A stretch of DNA of 64,000 bases. Source: Primulina eburnea (Eukaryota; Streptophyta; Magnoliopsida; Lamiales; Gesneriaceae). Made by a program: the position numbers and the translations under genes. Each line of letters begins with the position of its first letter. The stretch's first letter is position 1. The notes under the pieces were generated by a model that worked only from the letters and a program-made list of their open reading frames with translations, did not search any database and was not told the origin of the DNA. The stretch covers positions 1 to 64,000 of the forward strand of contig NW_027330847.1 of assembly GCF_022965805.1 (NCBI RefSeq), read 5' to 3'. Positions 1 to 12,404 of the stretch are shown in pieces.

Positions 1-558
1 AAGCTGTCAACGGTTGTGGGGAGGAGGGGGGGGGGGGGGGTAGTCTCATTTATCCTGAAAGCTTGAGTTTGGGCAAAGTGGTAAGCACAAGAAGAAATTA
101 GCAACATTCCTTCAATTTCAATTGCCCTTGCCTCGCAGGTTAGCAAATTCAGCCGCCTTTGTATCTTTGCGAGAGATACAGAAAGAATCCTGATAAAACT
201 CTGTCTGAATGCTTCCAGTATCTCGTTGCCACGCTTTTCTAGTGCTCTCCTAATAGTCAACCACCAATACTTACCAAACGTCTTGCAATTATGGCCATTA
301 GTTTCCACATTCATTCACCCGTTTTCTCATCACTAATTCCAGAGAACTCGAATAACATCTCGATGTCCTCCAACCAGCTTTCAACCTTCAATTGCTTTCT
401 TTACCTTTCAGGTTGGCGGTCGAAAGGATTGGATCTCGCTTTAATAAGTCTCCATGGACCACTCCGCTTTATTTTGTCCTCTGGATTGTTGTACCCTGTT
501 TTAGTGCTTGGTGTCACATTTTTGACCGGCCAAACAATGCTGCTCTTTCTAGAGGCAT
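1..558 (-). pseudogene. Decayed gag fragment, Ty3/gypsy family A, minus-strand copy
   Basis: Reading the minus strand from an ATG at 558-556, the DNA aligns by eye with the gag start of the full-length copy at 28493. Both encode a start like MPxxRA. Both have the stretch equivalent to 'ESWLEDIEMLFE', and then the one around 'FYQRFFPVSYRKDKGAEFANLRQG'. The fragment cannot be read in one frame: small insertions and deletions shift it several times, and a run of 15 G at 26-40 interrupts it. Gag is the structural capsid protein of the retrotransposon particle. The rest of the element lies beyond the left end of the window. This copy is visibly older and more diverged than the one at 26-35 kb. Assignment to gag is by similarity within the window, so it is fairly secure, but no functional protein is possible. 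Confidence 0.75.
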
Positions 559-805
559 GATCTGCTATACAAACAGTTATTATAACAAGCTATCCACTAC
601 TCAGCCCTCCTCTGATCATTTACCTCTGATCCAAGAATCGTTTCTATTCAGTCTTTACTTTACACTACAATGATGTCAATACCAGTCAGATAACGTTGCA
701 CCATGCAATACGAAAAGCAATAATCATGCTAGACACATCATAAAGCAAGGAGAAACTCGATCTAACCCCGCTATTTCCATTCTCTTCAATCTACAAGAAC
801 CCTAA
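559..805 (-). other. Untranslated leader of minus-strand family A element
   Basis: About 250 bases lie between the primer-binding site and the decayed gag start. Length and position match the leader of the full-length copy (28260-28492). Both share the stretch rich in 'gatcagaggta' and 'aactgattctagatcagag'-like sequence. No other gene is seen here. Confidence 0.65.
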
Positions 806-818
806 GGCTCTGATACCA
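806..818 (-). other. Primer-binding site (initiator-Met tRNA type)
   Basis: The minus strand reads TGGTATCAGAGCC. This is the usual plant LTR-retrotransposon primer site, complementary to the 3' end of initiator methionine tRNA. It sits two bases inside the end of the LTR at 821, and it fixes the element's orientation as minus. Confidence 0.9.
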
Positions 819-820
819 CC

Positions 821-2800
821 TGTTTGGGGCACCCGGGGCTCTATTTTTCTTTGGATGCAATGTCGTTTATATAAAAGTGGTCAAATTTTCGCTTTTCAAC
901 ATAAATCTAATGTTATAAACAACATAAATTTTATTTAACTTAACAAACATATAGGTACAATATGTTCTTTGTTCCAAACCATTCTAACAACTAGTAAATT
1001 CATACAGTACATGTCAAAAGTACAACTACTAGTTCTTCGCTAAGCCCGAGATCACCACGCTCATGTCCATCTCTCATCCGTGCGTGACCCAGACCTCCTG
1101 CCCCACCTTTCTTGTTATGCACACATAGACAAACAAACAGCGGAACTCCGGTGCGAACAAACCCAGTATAACATTATTACATTCAATAATCAATTAAAAC
1201 CTGAAACATGCTATCATAAATAACATCATATGCACATCCATTCCAATGCGAATACAACCACGTCTGACTCGACTCGACTTAGCACTCTAGGGATTCCCGG
1301 TGTGAAATAAGACATCAATGGCTGTCACCTACCCTCCCACCCGGGGTGACTGTACGTCTTATTCCTAGACCTTCGGTCTGAGCTGTATCAACGACTGCAA
1401 TAGGAGTCGAGACTGCTCCTAAGCGAGACACCGAACATCTAGATAGTTGACAATGGCTGTCAACGACTCTCCTATCATAAATGCAATGACTATCAATCTG
1501 TAACAAGCATGCTCGTATTCATATCTGAATATTACAATAATCTTACATGCTTGAATACAATTCTATAATCAAAGCAAAATCATGTAACAAGATTTGAATA
1601 TAATTCTATAAACAAGTCATAAACATGTTACCATATATACAACAATACTAGTATGTGATTTTGGTTGGGAAACTCAATTAATATCTTATTTGAGTTATGG
1701 CTTCCCAAACAAACATTGCTTATACCTTTCTTCTCGTAGGAATAAATCGAAGTCTCGAGGTCGGTATCACGTCTGTCAATCAAATCTGAAAGAAGTACAT
1801 TGATACATATTCTATCAATACATAACTCAACCAACTCCTATCTCAATCAATAACCAAATCTAAATACAATTTGACGGTATAACGACGTGATTTCTCAATT
1901 CCGATCAATACAAACTTTCATCATATCTCAATATCTAATTTCCACAATCAATAATCAACCTCTTAGAACATTATACTCTTAAAATCTGCACCATCTCGAT
2001 TTAATACATGCTGGAATTTCATATTAAATGCTTACGCTATCATTTCTACGTTCCGGTTTCGATTATAAACTCATAATCATCACAAGAACCCTTATTAATA
2101 TGCATAATACATTTTCTCCAATACATGTTTTTCAAAACCACGCCAAAAGTTAAAGAAACTTACATCACTTTGAAGCTCTTGATGCAAGGATCCATAATCT
2201 AGGCTTGAATTTAAAATCGGATAGCTAATCTTGATAAATCTTACCTCAAACTTGAAGAACACTTGAGGAATTCTAAGGGATTCTCTCAATTCTCAGCTTC
2301 TGAAACGATGAAAGAATGAATCAGCACAAAGTATTTATACCTCAGGCCATGTGTCAGCATAAGAATCAAGGTGGACTTCCCGCATGCAGCACCGCGGGTG
2401 CGGGTCACTCCAGCACCGCGGGTGCGCTCAAGCTTCGGCCCTATTTTCATTTTCCAAAAGTAGCGATCGCGGGTGAGGTCCCTGCAAGACCGCAGGTGCG
2501 GTCTTGTCACCACGGGTGCGGTCTTTCTGCACCGCGAGGGCGGTGTTGCTACGAATAAAATGGACAGCTTTCTGTCCATACACCGTGGGTGCGATCTTAG
2601 TGACACCGCGAGTGCGGTGTAGCTTCGACTTTTCTTGTTCAATCCACAATTGCATGACCGTGGGTGCACTCCCGTTTTGAACACGGGTGCAGTCTTGCAA
2701 CCTCTTAATTTCCATGTCTTTTCTCCCATCTGTGCATGTCATGCATTCCCATATCTTCCAAATATCATTTTAATGAAAACTAATAATCTCGAGCCTTACA
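821..2800 (-). repeat. 5' LTR of minus-strand Ty3/gypsy family A element
   Basis: On the minus strand the sequence starts TGTAAGGCTCGAG at 2800 and ends CCAAACA at 821. The start is identical, and the end closely similar, to the LTRs of the full-length copy at 26292 and 33118. Length is 1980 bp against 1950 and 1929 there. It holds the same landmarks in the same order: a cluster of CpG-rich palindromes, a TATA-like box near 2325-2335, the 'gacagccattgtcaactat' region near 1440-1465, and the primer site next to the inner end. Divergence from the other copies is obvious throughout, so this insertion is older. The exact inner border may be 821-826. Confidence 0.88.
2387..2700 (-). repeat. Cluster of about 10 short CpG-rich palindromes in the LTR
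   Basis: Copies of a motif related to CACCGCGGGTGCGGTG recur every 20-50 bases. They are the reverse-strand form of CACCGCACCCGCGGTG, seen at higher quality at 26418-26655. Several copies have lost CpG sites to TG or CA changes, for example 'ccgtgggtgcga' and 'ccgcaggtgcgg'. This fits decay of methylated cytosines. The cluster lies just upstream of the presumed LTR promoter. Confidence 0.8.
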
Positions 2801-4439
2801 GGCTGGCTAGATTCATATCAAAACTGAAGTTGTCAATAGAACTTTGGGAACACTTTTGCGTGCTATTCTTAAAAAGAACTTGGATTGACATTTCTATGGA
2901 CTTTATTTTGGGGTTGCCTAGGACTAAGAAGGGGAAGGATTGTATTTTTGGATTACTTTATGGGCTAAACTTTGCTCAATATTGTTGTAATCTACTACTT
3001 GTCATCCTCAAACGGATGGACAAACTGAAGTTGTAAATAGAACTTTGAGAATACTTTGGTTACACTTTTGCGTGCTATTCTTAAAAGAACTTGTACTGAC
3101 ATTTCTATGGACTTTATTTTGGGGTTGCCTAGGACTAAGAAGGGGAGGGATTCTATTTTTGGATTACTTTATGGGCTAAACTTTGCTCAATATTGTTGTA
3201 ATCTACTACTTGTCATCCTCAAACAGATGGACAAACTGAAGTTGTAAATAGAACTTTGGGAACACTTGTGCGTGCTATTCTTAAAAGAACTTGGATTGAC
3301 ATTTCTATGGACTTTATTTTGGGGTTGCCTAGGACTAAGAAGGGGAGATTTTCTATTTTTGGATTACTTTATGGGCTAAACTTTGCTCAATATTGTTGTA
3401 ATCTACTACTTGTCATCCTCAAACAGATGGACAAACTGAAGTTGTCAATAGAACTTTGGGAACACTTTTGCGTGCTATTCTTAAAAGAACTTGGACTGAC
3501 ATTTCTATGGACTTTATTTTGGGGTTGCCTAGGACTAAGAAGGGGAGGGATTCTATTTTTGGATTATTTTATGGGCTAAACTTTGCTCAATATTGTTGTA
3601 ATCTACTACTTGTCATCCTCAAACAGATGGACAAACTGAAGTTGTCAATAGAACTTTGGGAACACTTTTGCGTGCTATTCTTAAAAGAACTTGGACTGAC
3701 ATTTCTATGTACTTTATTTTGGGGTTGCCTAGGACTAAGAAGGGGAGGGATTCTAATTATGGATTACTTTTGGGCTAAACTTTGCACAATAAAGTTGTAA
3801 TCTACTACTTGTCATCCTCAAACGTATGGACAAACTGAAGTTGTAAATAGAACTTTGAGAACACTTTTGCGTGCTATTCTTAAAAGAACTTGGACTAACA
3901 TTTCTATGCACTTTATTTTGGGGTTGCCTAGGACTAAGAAGGGGAGGGATTCTATTTTTGGATTACTTTATGGGCTAAACTTTGCTCCATATTGTTGTAA
4001 TCTACTACTTGTCATCCTCAAACGGATGGACAAACTGACAATAGAACTTTGGGAACACTTTTGCGTGCTATTCTTAAAAAGAACTTGGATTGACATTTCT
4101 ATGGACTTTATTTTGGGGTTGCTTAGAACTAAGAAGGGGAGGGATTCTATTTTTGGATTACTTTATGGGCTAAACTTTTCTCAATATTGTTGTAATCTAC
4201 TACTTGTCATCCTCAAACGGATGGACAAACTGAAGTTATCAATAGAACTTTGGGAACACTTTTGCGTGCTATTCTTAAAAAGAACTTGGATTGACATTTC
4301 TATGGAGTTTATTTTGGGGTTGCCTAGGACTAAGAAGGGGAGGGATTCTATTTTGGGATTACTTTATGGGCTAAACTTTGCACAATAAAGTTGTAATCTA
4401 CTACTTGTCTTCCTCAAACGGATGGACAAACTGAAGTTG

Positions 4440-6290
4440 TGAATAGAACTTTGGGAACACTTTTGCGTGCTATTCTTAAAAAGAACTTGGACTGACATTT
4501 CTATGGACTTTATTTTGGGGTTGCCTAGGACTAAGAAGGTGAGAGATTCTATTTTTGAATTACTTTATGGGCTAAACTTTGCTCAATATTGTTGTAATCT
4601 ACTACTTGTCATCCTCAAACGGATGGACAAACTGAAGTTGTCAATAGAACTTTGGGAACACTTTTGCGTGCTATTCTTAAAAAAAACTTGGACTGACATT
4701 TCTATGGACTTTATTTTGGGGTTGCCTAGGACTAAGAAGGGAGGGATTCGGTTTTTGGATTACTTTATGGGCTAAACTTTGCACAATAAAGTTGTAATCT
4801 ACTACTTGTCATCCTCAAACGGATGGACAAACTGAAGTTGTAAATAGAAATTTGGGATCACTTTTGCGTGCTATTCTTAAAAAGAACTTGGATTGACATT
4901 TCTATGGACTTTATTTTGGGGTTGCCTAGGACTAAGAAGGGGAGGGATTCTATTTTTGGATTACTTTATGGGCTAAACTTTGCTCAATATTGTTGTAATC
5001 TACTACTTGTCATCCTCAAACAGATAGACAAACTGAAGTTGTCAATAGAACTTTGGGAACACTTTTGCGTGCTATTCTTAAAAAGAACTTGGACTGACAT
5101 TTCTATGGACTTTATTTTGGGGTTGCCTAGGACTAAGAAGGGGAGGGATTCGATTTTTGGATTACTTTATGGGCTAAACTTTGCACAATAAAGTTGTAAT
5201 CTACTACTTGTCATCCTCAAACGGATGGACAAACTGAAGTTGTAAATAGAACTTTGGGATCACTTTTGCGTGCTATTCTTAAAAAGAACTTGGATTGACA
5301 TTTCTATGGAATTTATTTTGGGGTTGCCTAGGACTAAGAAGGGGAGGGATTCTATTTTTGGATTACTTTATGGGCTAAACTTTGCTCAATATTGTTGTAA
5401 TCTACTACTTGTCATCCTCAAACGGATGGACAAACTGAAGTTGTCAATAGAACTTTGGGAACACTTTTGCGTGCTATTCTTAAAAAAAAACTTGGACTGA
5501 CATTTCTATGGACTTTATTTTGGGGTTGCCTAGGACTAAGAAGGGAGGGATTCGGTTTTTGGATTACTTTATGGGCTAAACTTTGCACAATAAAGTTGTA
5601 ATCTACTACTTGTCATCCTCAAACGGATGGACAAACTGAAGTTGTAAATAGAAATTTGGGATCACTTTTGCGTGCTATTCTTAAAAAGAACTTGGATTGA
5701 CATTTCTATGGACTTTATTTTGGGGTTGCCGAGGACTAAGAAGGGGAGGGATTCTATTTTTGGATTACTTTATGGGCTAAACTTTGCTCAATATTGTTGT
5801 AATCTACTACTTGTCATCCTCAAACAGATAGACAAACTGAAGTTGTCAATAGAACTTTGGGAACACTTTTGCGTGCTATTCTTAAAAAGAACTTGGACTG
5901 ACATTTCTATGGACTTTATTTTGGGGTTGCCTAGGACTAAGAAGGGGAGGGATTCGATTTTTGGATTACTTTATGGGCTAAACTTTGCACAATAAAGTTG
6001 TAATCTACTACTTGTCATCCTCAAACGGATGGACAAACTGAAGTTGTAAATAGAACTTTGGGATCACTTTTGCGTGCTATTCTTAAAAAGAACTTGGATT
6101 GACATTTCTATGGACTTTATTTTGGGGTTGCCTAGGACTAAGAAGGGGAGGGATTCTATTTTTGGATTACTTTATGGGCTAAACTTTGCTCAATATTGTT
6201 GTAATCTACTACTTGTCATCCTCAAACGGATGGACAAACTGAAGTTGTCAATAGAACTTTGGGAACATAAAGTAATCCAAAAATAGAATC
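4440..6290 (+). repeat. Higher-order repeat of about 804 bp (four monomers)
   Basis: Private variants recur at a spacing of about 804 bases. Examples are the 'aagaagggagggattcggtttttgg' form near 4735 and 5543, 'aaatttgggatcac' near 4849 and 5652, and the 'cagatagac' form near 5020 and 5826. The unit is four 201-bp monomers amplified as a block. Confidence 0.75.
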
Positions 6291-6321
6291 TCTCCCCTTC
6301 TTAGTCCTAGGCAACCCCAAA
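6266..6321 (-). repeat. 56-bp micro-inversion inside a plus monomer
   Basis: The segment from 'cataaagtaatcc' to 'ggcaaccccaaa' is in reverse orientation to the monomers on both sides. It covers the end of the IN D1 piece and the start of the second piece. Confidence 0.9.
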
Positions 6322-7561
6322 CGGATGGACAAACTGAAGTTGTAAATAGAACTTTGGGAACACTTGTGCGTGCTATTCTTAAAAGAACTTGGATTGACAT
6401 TTCTATGCACTTTATTTTGGGGTTGCCTAGGACTAAGAAGGGGAGGGATTCGATTTTTGGATTACTTTATGGGCTAAACTTTGCACAATAAAGTTGTAAT
6501 CTACTACTTGTCATCCTCAAACGGATGGACAAACTGAAGTTGTAAATAGAACTTTGAGAACACTTTTGCGTGCTATTCTTAAAAGAACTTGGACTGACAT
6601 TTCTATGCACTTTATTTTGGGGTTGCCTAGGACTAAGAAGGGGAGGGATTCTATTTTTGGATTACTTTATGGGCTAAACTTTGCTCAATATTGTTGTAAT
6701 CTACTACTTGTCATCCTCAAACGGATGGACAAACTGAAGTTGTCAAATAGAACTTTGTGAACACTTTTGCGTGCTATTCTTAAAAAGAACTTGGATTGAC
6801 AAATCTATGGACTTTATTTTCGGGTTGCCTAGGAATAAGAAGCGGAGGGATTCTATTTTGGGATTACTTTATGGGCTAAACTTTGCTCAATATTGTTGTA
6901 ATCTACTACTTGTCATCCTCAAACAGATAGACAAACTGAAGTTGTCAATAGAACTTTGGGAACACTTTTGCGTGCTATTCTTAAAAGAACTTGGATTGAC
7001 ATTTCTATGGACTTTATTTTGGAGTTTCCTAGGGCTAAGAAGGGGAGTGATTCTATTTTGGGATTACTTTATGGGCTAAACTTTGCTCAATATTGTTGTA
7101 ATCTACTACTTGTCATCCTCAAACAGATAGACAAACTGAAGTTGTCAATAGAACTTTGGGAACACTTTTGCGTGTATTCTTAAAAAGAACTTGGATTGAC
7201 ATTTCTATGGACTTTATTTTGGGGTTGCCTAGGACTAAGAAGGGGAGGGATTCGATTTTTGGATTACTTTATGGGCTAAACTTTGCACAATAAAGTTGTA
7301 ATCTACTACTTGTCATCCTCAACGGATGGACAAACTGAAGTTGTAAATAGAACTTTGGGATCACTTTTGCGTGCTATTCTTAAAAGAACTTGGATTGACA
7401 TTTCTATGGACTTTATTTTGGGGTTGCCTAGGACTAAGAAGGGGAGGGATTCTATTTTTGGATTACTTTATGGGCTAAACTTTGCTCAATATTGTTGTAA
7501 TCTACTACTTGTCATCCTCAAACGGATGGACAAACTGAAGTTGTCAATAGAACTTTGGGAA

Positions 7562-7617
7562 CATAAAGTAATCCAAAAATAGAATCTCTCCCCTTCTTAG
7601 TCCTAGGCAACCCCAAA
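7562..7617 (-). repeat. 56-bp micro-inversion, second copy
   Basis: Same breakpoints and sequence as the segment at 6266-6321, including 'gaatctctcccc'. It is therefore a duplicated event and not an independent one. Confidence 0.9.
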
Positions 7618-9261
7618 CGGATGGACAAACTGAAGTTTGTAAATAGAACTTTGGGAACACTTGTGCGTGCTATTCTTAAAAGAACTTGGATTGACATTTC
7701 TATGCACTTTATTTTGGGGTTGCCTAGGACTAAGAAGGGGAGGGATTCGATTTTTGGATTACTTTATGGGCTAAACTTTGCACAATAAAGTTGTAATCTA
7801 CTACTTGTCATCCTCAAACGGATGGACAAACTGAAGTTGTAAATAGAACTTTGAGAACACTTTTGCGTGCTATTCTTAAAAGAACTTGGACTGACATTTC
7901 TATGCACTTTATTTTGGGGTTGCCTAGGACTAAGAAGGGGAGGGATTCTATTTTGGATTACTTTATGGGCTAAACTTTGCTCAATATTGTTGTAATCTAC
8001 TACTTGTCATCCTCAAACGGATGGACAAACTGAAGTTGTCAATAGAACTTTGTGAACACTTTTGCGTGCTATTCTTAAAAAGAACTTGGATTGACAAATC
8101 TATGGACTTTATTTTGGGGTTGCCTAGGAATAAGAAGTGGAGGGATTCTATTTTGGGATTACTTTATGGGCTAAACTTTGCTCAATATTGTTGTAATCTA
8201 CTACTTGTCATCCTCAAACAGATAGACAAACTGAAGTTGTCAATAGAACTTTGGGAACACTTTTGCGTGCTATTCTTAAAAGAACTTGGATTGACATTTC
8301 TATGGACTTTATTTTGGAGTTTTCCTAGGGCTAAGAAGGGGAGTGATTCTATTTTGGGATTACTTTATGGGCTAAACTTTGCTCAATATTGTTGTAATCT
8401 ACTACTTGTCATCCTCAAACGGATGGACAAACTGAAGTTGTCAATAGAACTTTGGGAACACTTTTGCGTGCTATTCTTAAAAAAAAACTTGGACTGACAT
8501 TTCTATGGACTTTATTTTGGGGTTGCCTAGGACTAAGAAGGGAGGGATTCGGTTTTTGGATTACTTTATGGGCTAAACTTTGCACAATAAAGTTGTAATC
8601 TACTACTTGTCATCCTCAAACGGATGGACAAACTGAAGTTGTAAATAGAAATTTGGGATCACTTTTGCGTGCTATTCTTAAAAAGAACTTGGATTGACAT
8701 TTCTATGGACTTTATTTTGGGGTTGCCTAGGACTAAGAAGGGGAGGGATTCTATTTTTGGATTACTTTATGGGCTAAACTTTGCTCAATATTGTTGTAAT
8801 CTACTACTTGTCATCCTCAAACAGATAGACAAACTGAAGTTGTCAATAGAACTTTGGGAACACTTTTGCGTGCTATTCTTAAAAAGAACTTGGACTGACA
8901 TTTCTATGGACTTTATTTTGGCGTTGCCTAGGACTAAGAAGGGGAGGGATTCGATTTTTGGATTACTTTATGGGCTAAACTTTGCACAATAAAGTTGTAA
9001 TCTACTACTTGTCATCCTCAAACGGATGGACAAACTGAAGTTGTAAATAGAACTTTGGGATCACTTTGCGTGCTATTCTTAAAAAGAAATTGGATTGACA
9101 TTTCTATGGACTTTATTTTGGAGTTGCCTAGGACTAAGAAGGGGAGGGATTCTATTTTTGGATTACTTTATGGGCTAAACTTTGCTCAATATTGTTGTAA
9201 TCTACTACTTGTCATCCTCAAACGGATGGACAAACTGAAGTTGTCAATAGAACTTTGGGAA

Positions 9262-9317
9262 CATAAAGTAATCCAAAAATAGAATCTCTCCCCTTCTTAG
9301 TCCTAGGCAACCCCAAA
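9262..9317 (-). repeat. 56-bp micro-inversion, third copy
   Basis: Same breakpoints as the copies at 6266 and 7562, and offset by 2996 from the first, consistent with block duplication. Confidence 0.9.
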
Positions 9318-10597
9318 CGGATGGACAAACTGAAGTTGTAAATAGAACTTTGGGAACACTTGTGCGTGCTATTCTTAAAAGAACTTGGATTGACATTTCT
9401 ATGCACTTTATTTTGGGGTTGCCTAGGACTAAGAAGCGGAGGGATTCGATTTTTGGATTACTTTATGGGCTAAACTTTGCACAATAAAGTTGTAATCTAC
9501 TACTTGTCATCCTCAAACGGATGGACAAACTGAAGTTGTAAATAGAACTTTGAGAACACTTTTGCGTGCTATTCTTAAAAGAACTTGGACTGACATTTCT
9601 ATGCACTTTATTTTGGGGTTGCCTAGGACTAAGAAGGGGAGGGATTCTATTTTTGGATTACTTTATGGGCTAAACTTTGCTCAATATTGTTGTAATCTAC
9701 TACTTGTCATCCTCAAACGGATGGACAAACTGAAGTTGTCAATAGAACTTTGGGAACACTTTTGCGTGCTATTGTTAAAAAGAACTTGGATTGAAATTTT
9801 TATGGACTTTATTTTGGGGTTGCCTAGGACTAAGAAGGGGAGGGATTCTATTTTTGGATTACTTTATGGGCTAAACTTTGCTCAATATTGTTGTAATCTA
9901 CTACTTGTCATCCTCAAACGGATGGACAAACTGAAGTTGTAAATAGAACTTTGGGAACACTTTTGCGTGCTATTCTTAAAAAGAACTTTGATTGACATTT
10001 CTATGGACTTTATTTTGGGGTTGCCTAGGACTAAGAAGGGGAGGGATTCTATTTTTGGATTACTTTATGGGCTAAACTTTGCTCAATATTGTTGTATTCT
10101 ACTACTTGTCATCCTCAAACAGATGGACAAACTGAAGTTGTCAATAAAACTTTGGGAACACTTTTGCGTGCTATTCTTAAAAGAATTTGGACTGACATTT
10201 CTATGGACTTTATTTTGGGGTTTCCTAGGACTAAGAAGGGGAGGGATTCTATTTTTTGATTACTTTATGGGCTAAACTTTGCTCAATATTGTTGTAATCT
10301 ACTACTTGTCATCCTCAAACGGATGGACAAACTGAAGTTGTCAATAGAACTTTGGGAACACTTTTGCGTGCTATTCTTAAAAAGAACTTGGATTGACATT
10401 TCTATGGACTTTATTTTGAGGTTGGCTAGGACTAAGAAGAGGAGGGATTCTATTTTTGGATTACTTTATGGCCTAAACTTTGCTCAATATTGTTGTAATC
10501 TACTACTTGTCATCCTCAAACAGATGGACAAACTGAAGTTGTCAATAGAACTTTGGGAACACTTTTGCGTGTTATTCTTAAAAAGAACTTGGATTGA

Positions 10598-10672
10598 CAT
10601 AAAGTAATCCAAAAATAGAATCCCTCCCCTTCTTAGTCCTAGGCAACCCCAAAATAAAGTCCATAAAAATGT
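10598..10672 (-). repeat. Longer, independent micro-inversion (about 75 bp)
   Basis: Reverse-oriented monomer sequence runs from 'cataaagtaatcc' through 'aaaataaagtccat' to about 'aaaatg'. The left break resembles the 56-bp class, but the right break is about 20 bases further along, so this is a different event or a different allele. Confidence 0.85.
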
Positions 10673-12404
10673 TGGACAAACTGAAGTTGTAAATAGAACT
10701 TTGGGAACACTTTTGCATGTTATTCTTAAAAAGAACTTGGACTGACATTTCTATGGACTTTATTTTGGGGTTGCCTAGGACTAAGAAGGTGAGGGATTCT
10801 ATTTTTGGATTACTTTATGGGCTAAACTTTGCTCAATGATGTTGTAATCTACTACTTGTCATCCTCAAACAGATGGACAAACTGAAGTTGTCAATAGAAC
10901 TTTGGGAACACGTGTGCGTGCTACTCTTAAAAAGAACTTGGATTGACATTTCTATGGACTTTATTTTGGGGTTGCCTAGGACTAAGAAGGGGCGGGATTC
11001 TATTTATGGATTACTTTATGGGCTAAACTTTAGACAATAAAGTTGTAATCTACTACTTGACATCCTCAAACGGATGGACAAACTGAAGTTGTAAATAGAA
11101 CTTTGGGAACACTTTTGCGTGCTATTCTTAAAAAGAACTTGGATTGACATTTCTATGGACTTTATTTTGGGGTTGCCTAGGACTAAGAAGGTGAGGGATT
11201 CTATTTTTGGATTACTTTATGGGCTAAACTTTGCTCAATATTGTTGTAATCTACTACTTGTCATCCTCAAACGGATGGACAAACTGAAGTTGTAAATAGA
11301 ACTTTGGGAACACTTTTGCGTGCTATTCTAAAAAGAACTTTGATTGACATTTCTATGGACTTTATTTTGGGGTTGCCTAGGACTAAGAAGGGGAGGGATT
11401 CTATTTTTGGATTACTTTATGGGCTAAACTTTGCTCAATATTGTTGTAATCTACTACTTGTCATCCTCAAACAGATGGACAAACTGAAGTTGTAAATAAA
11501 ACTTTGGGAACACTTTTGCGTGCTATTCTTAAAAAGAACTTGGATTGAAGTTTCTATGAACTTTATTTGGGGTTGCCTAGGACTAAGAAGGGGAGGGATT
11601 CTATTTTTGGATTACTTTATGGGCTAAACTTTGCTCAATATTGTTGTAATCTACTACTTGTCATCCTCAAACAGATGGACAAACTGAAGTTGTCAATAGA
11701 ACTTTGAGAACACTTTTGCGTGCTATTCTTAAAAAGAACTTGGACTGACATTTCTATGGACTTTATTTTGGGGTTGCCTAGGACTAAGAAGGGGAGGGAT
11801 TCTATTTTTGGATTACTTTATGGGCTAAACTTTGCACAATAAAGTTGTAATCTACTACTTGTCATCCTCAAACGGATGGACAAACTGAAGTTGTAAATAG
11901 AACTTTGAGAACACTTTTGCGTGCTATTCTTAAAAAGAACTTGGACTGACATTTCTATGGACTTTATTTTGGGGTTTCCTAGGACTAAGAAGGGGAGGGA
12001 TTCTATTTTTGGATTACTTTATGGGCTAAACTTTGCTCAATATTGTTGTAATCTACTACTTGTCATCCTCAAACGGATGGACAAACTGAAGTTGTAAATA
12101 GAACTTTAAGAACACTTTTGCGTGCTATTCTTAAAAAGAACTTGGATTGACATTTCTATGGACTTTATTTTGGGGTTGCCTAGGACTAAGAAGGGGAGGG
12201 ATTCTATTTTTGGATTACTTTATGGGCTAAACTTTGCTTAATATTGTTGTAATCTACTACTTGTCATCCTCAAACGAATGGACAAACTGAAGTTGTCAAT
12301 AGACCTTTGGGAACACTTTTGCGTGCTATTCTTAAAAAGAACTTGGATTGACATTTCTATGGACTTTATTTTGGGGTTGCCTAGGACTAAGAAGGGGAGG
12401 GACA

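Larger units (their letters stand above)
5500..9940 (+). repeat. Higher-order repeat of about 2996 bp in the plus arm
   Basis: The block from about 5.5 to 6.9 kb recurs near 8.5-9.9 kb at an offset of 2996-2997. Matching landmarks are the micro-inversions at 6266 and 9262, the 'cagatagac' monomers at 5825 and 8822, and the following 'atgcacttta' monomers. A third related block with the same micro-inversion lies at 7562. The blocks are internally rearranged, so borders are approximate. Confidence 0.7.
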
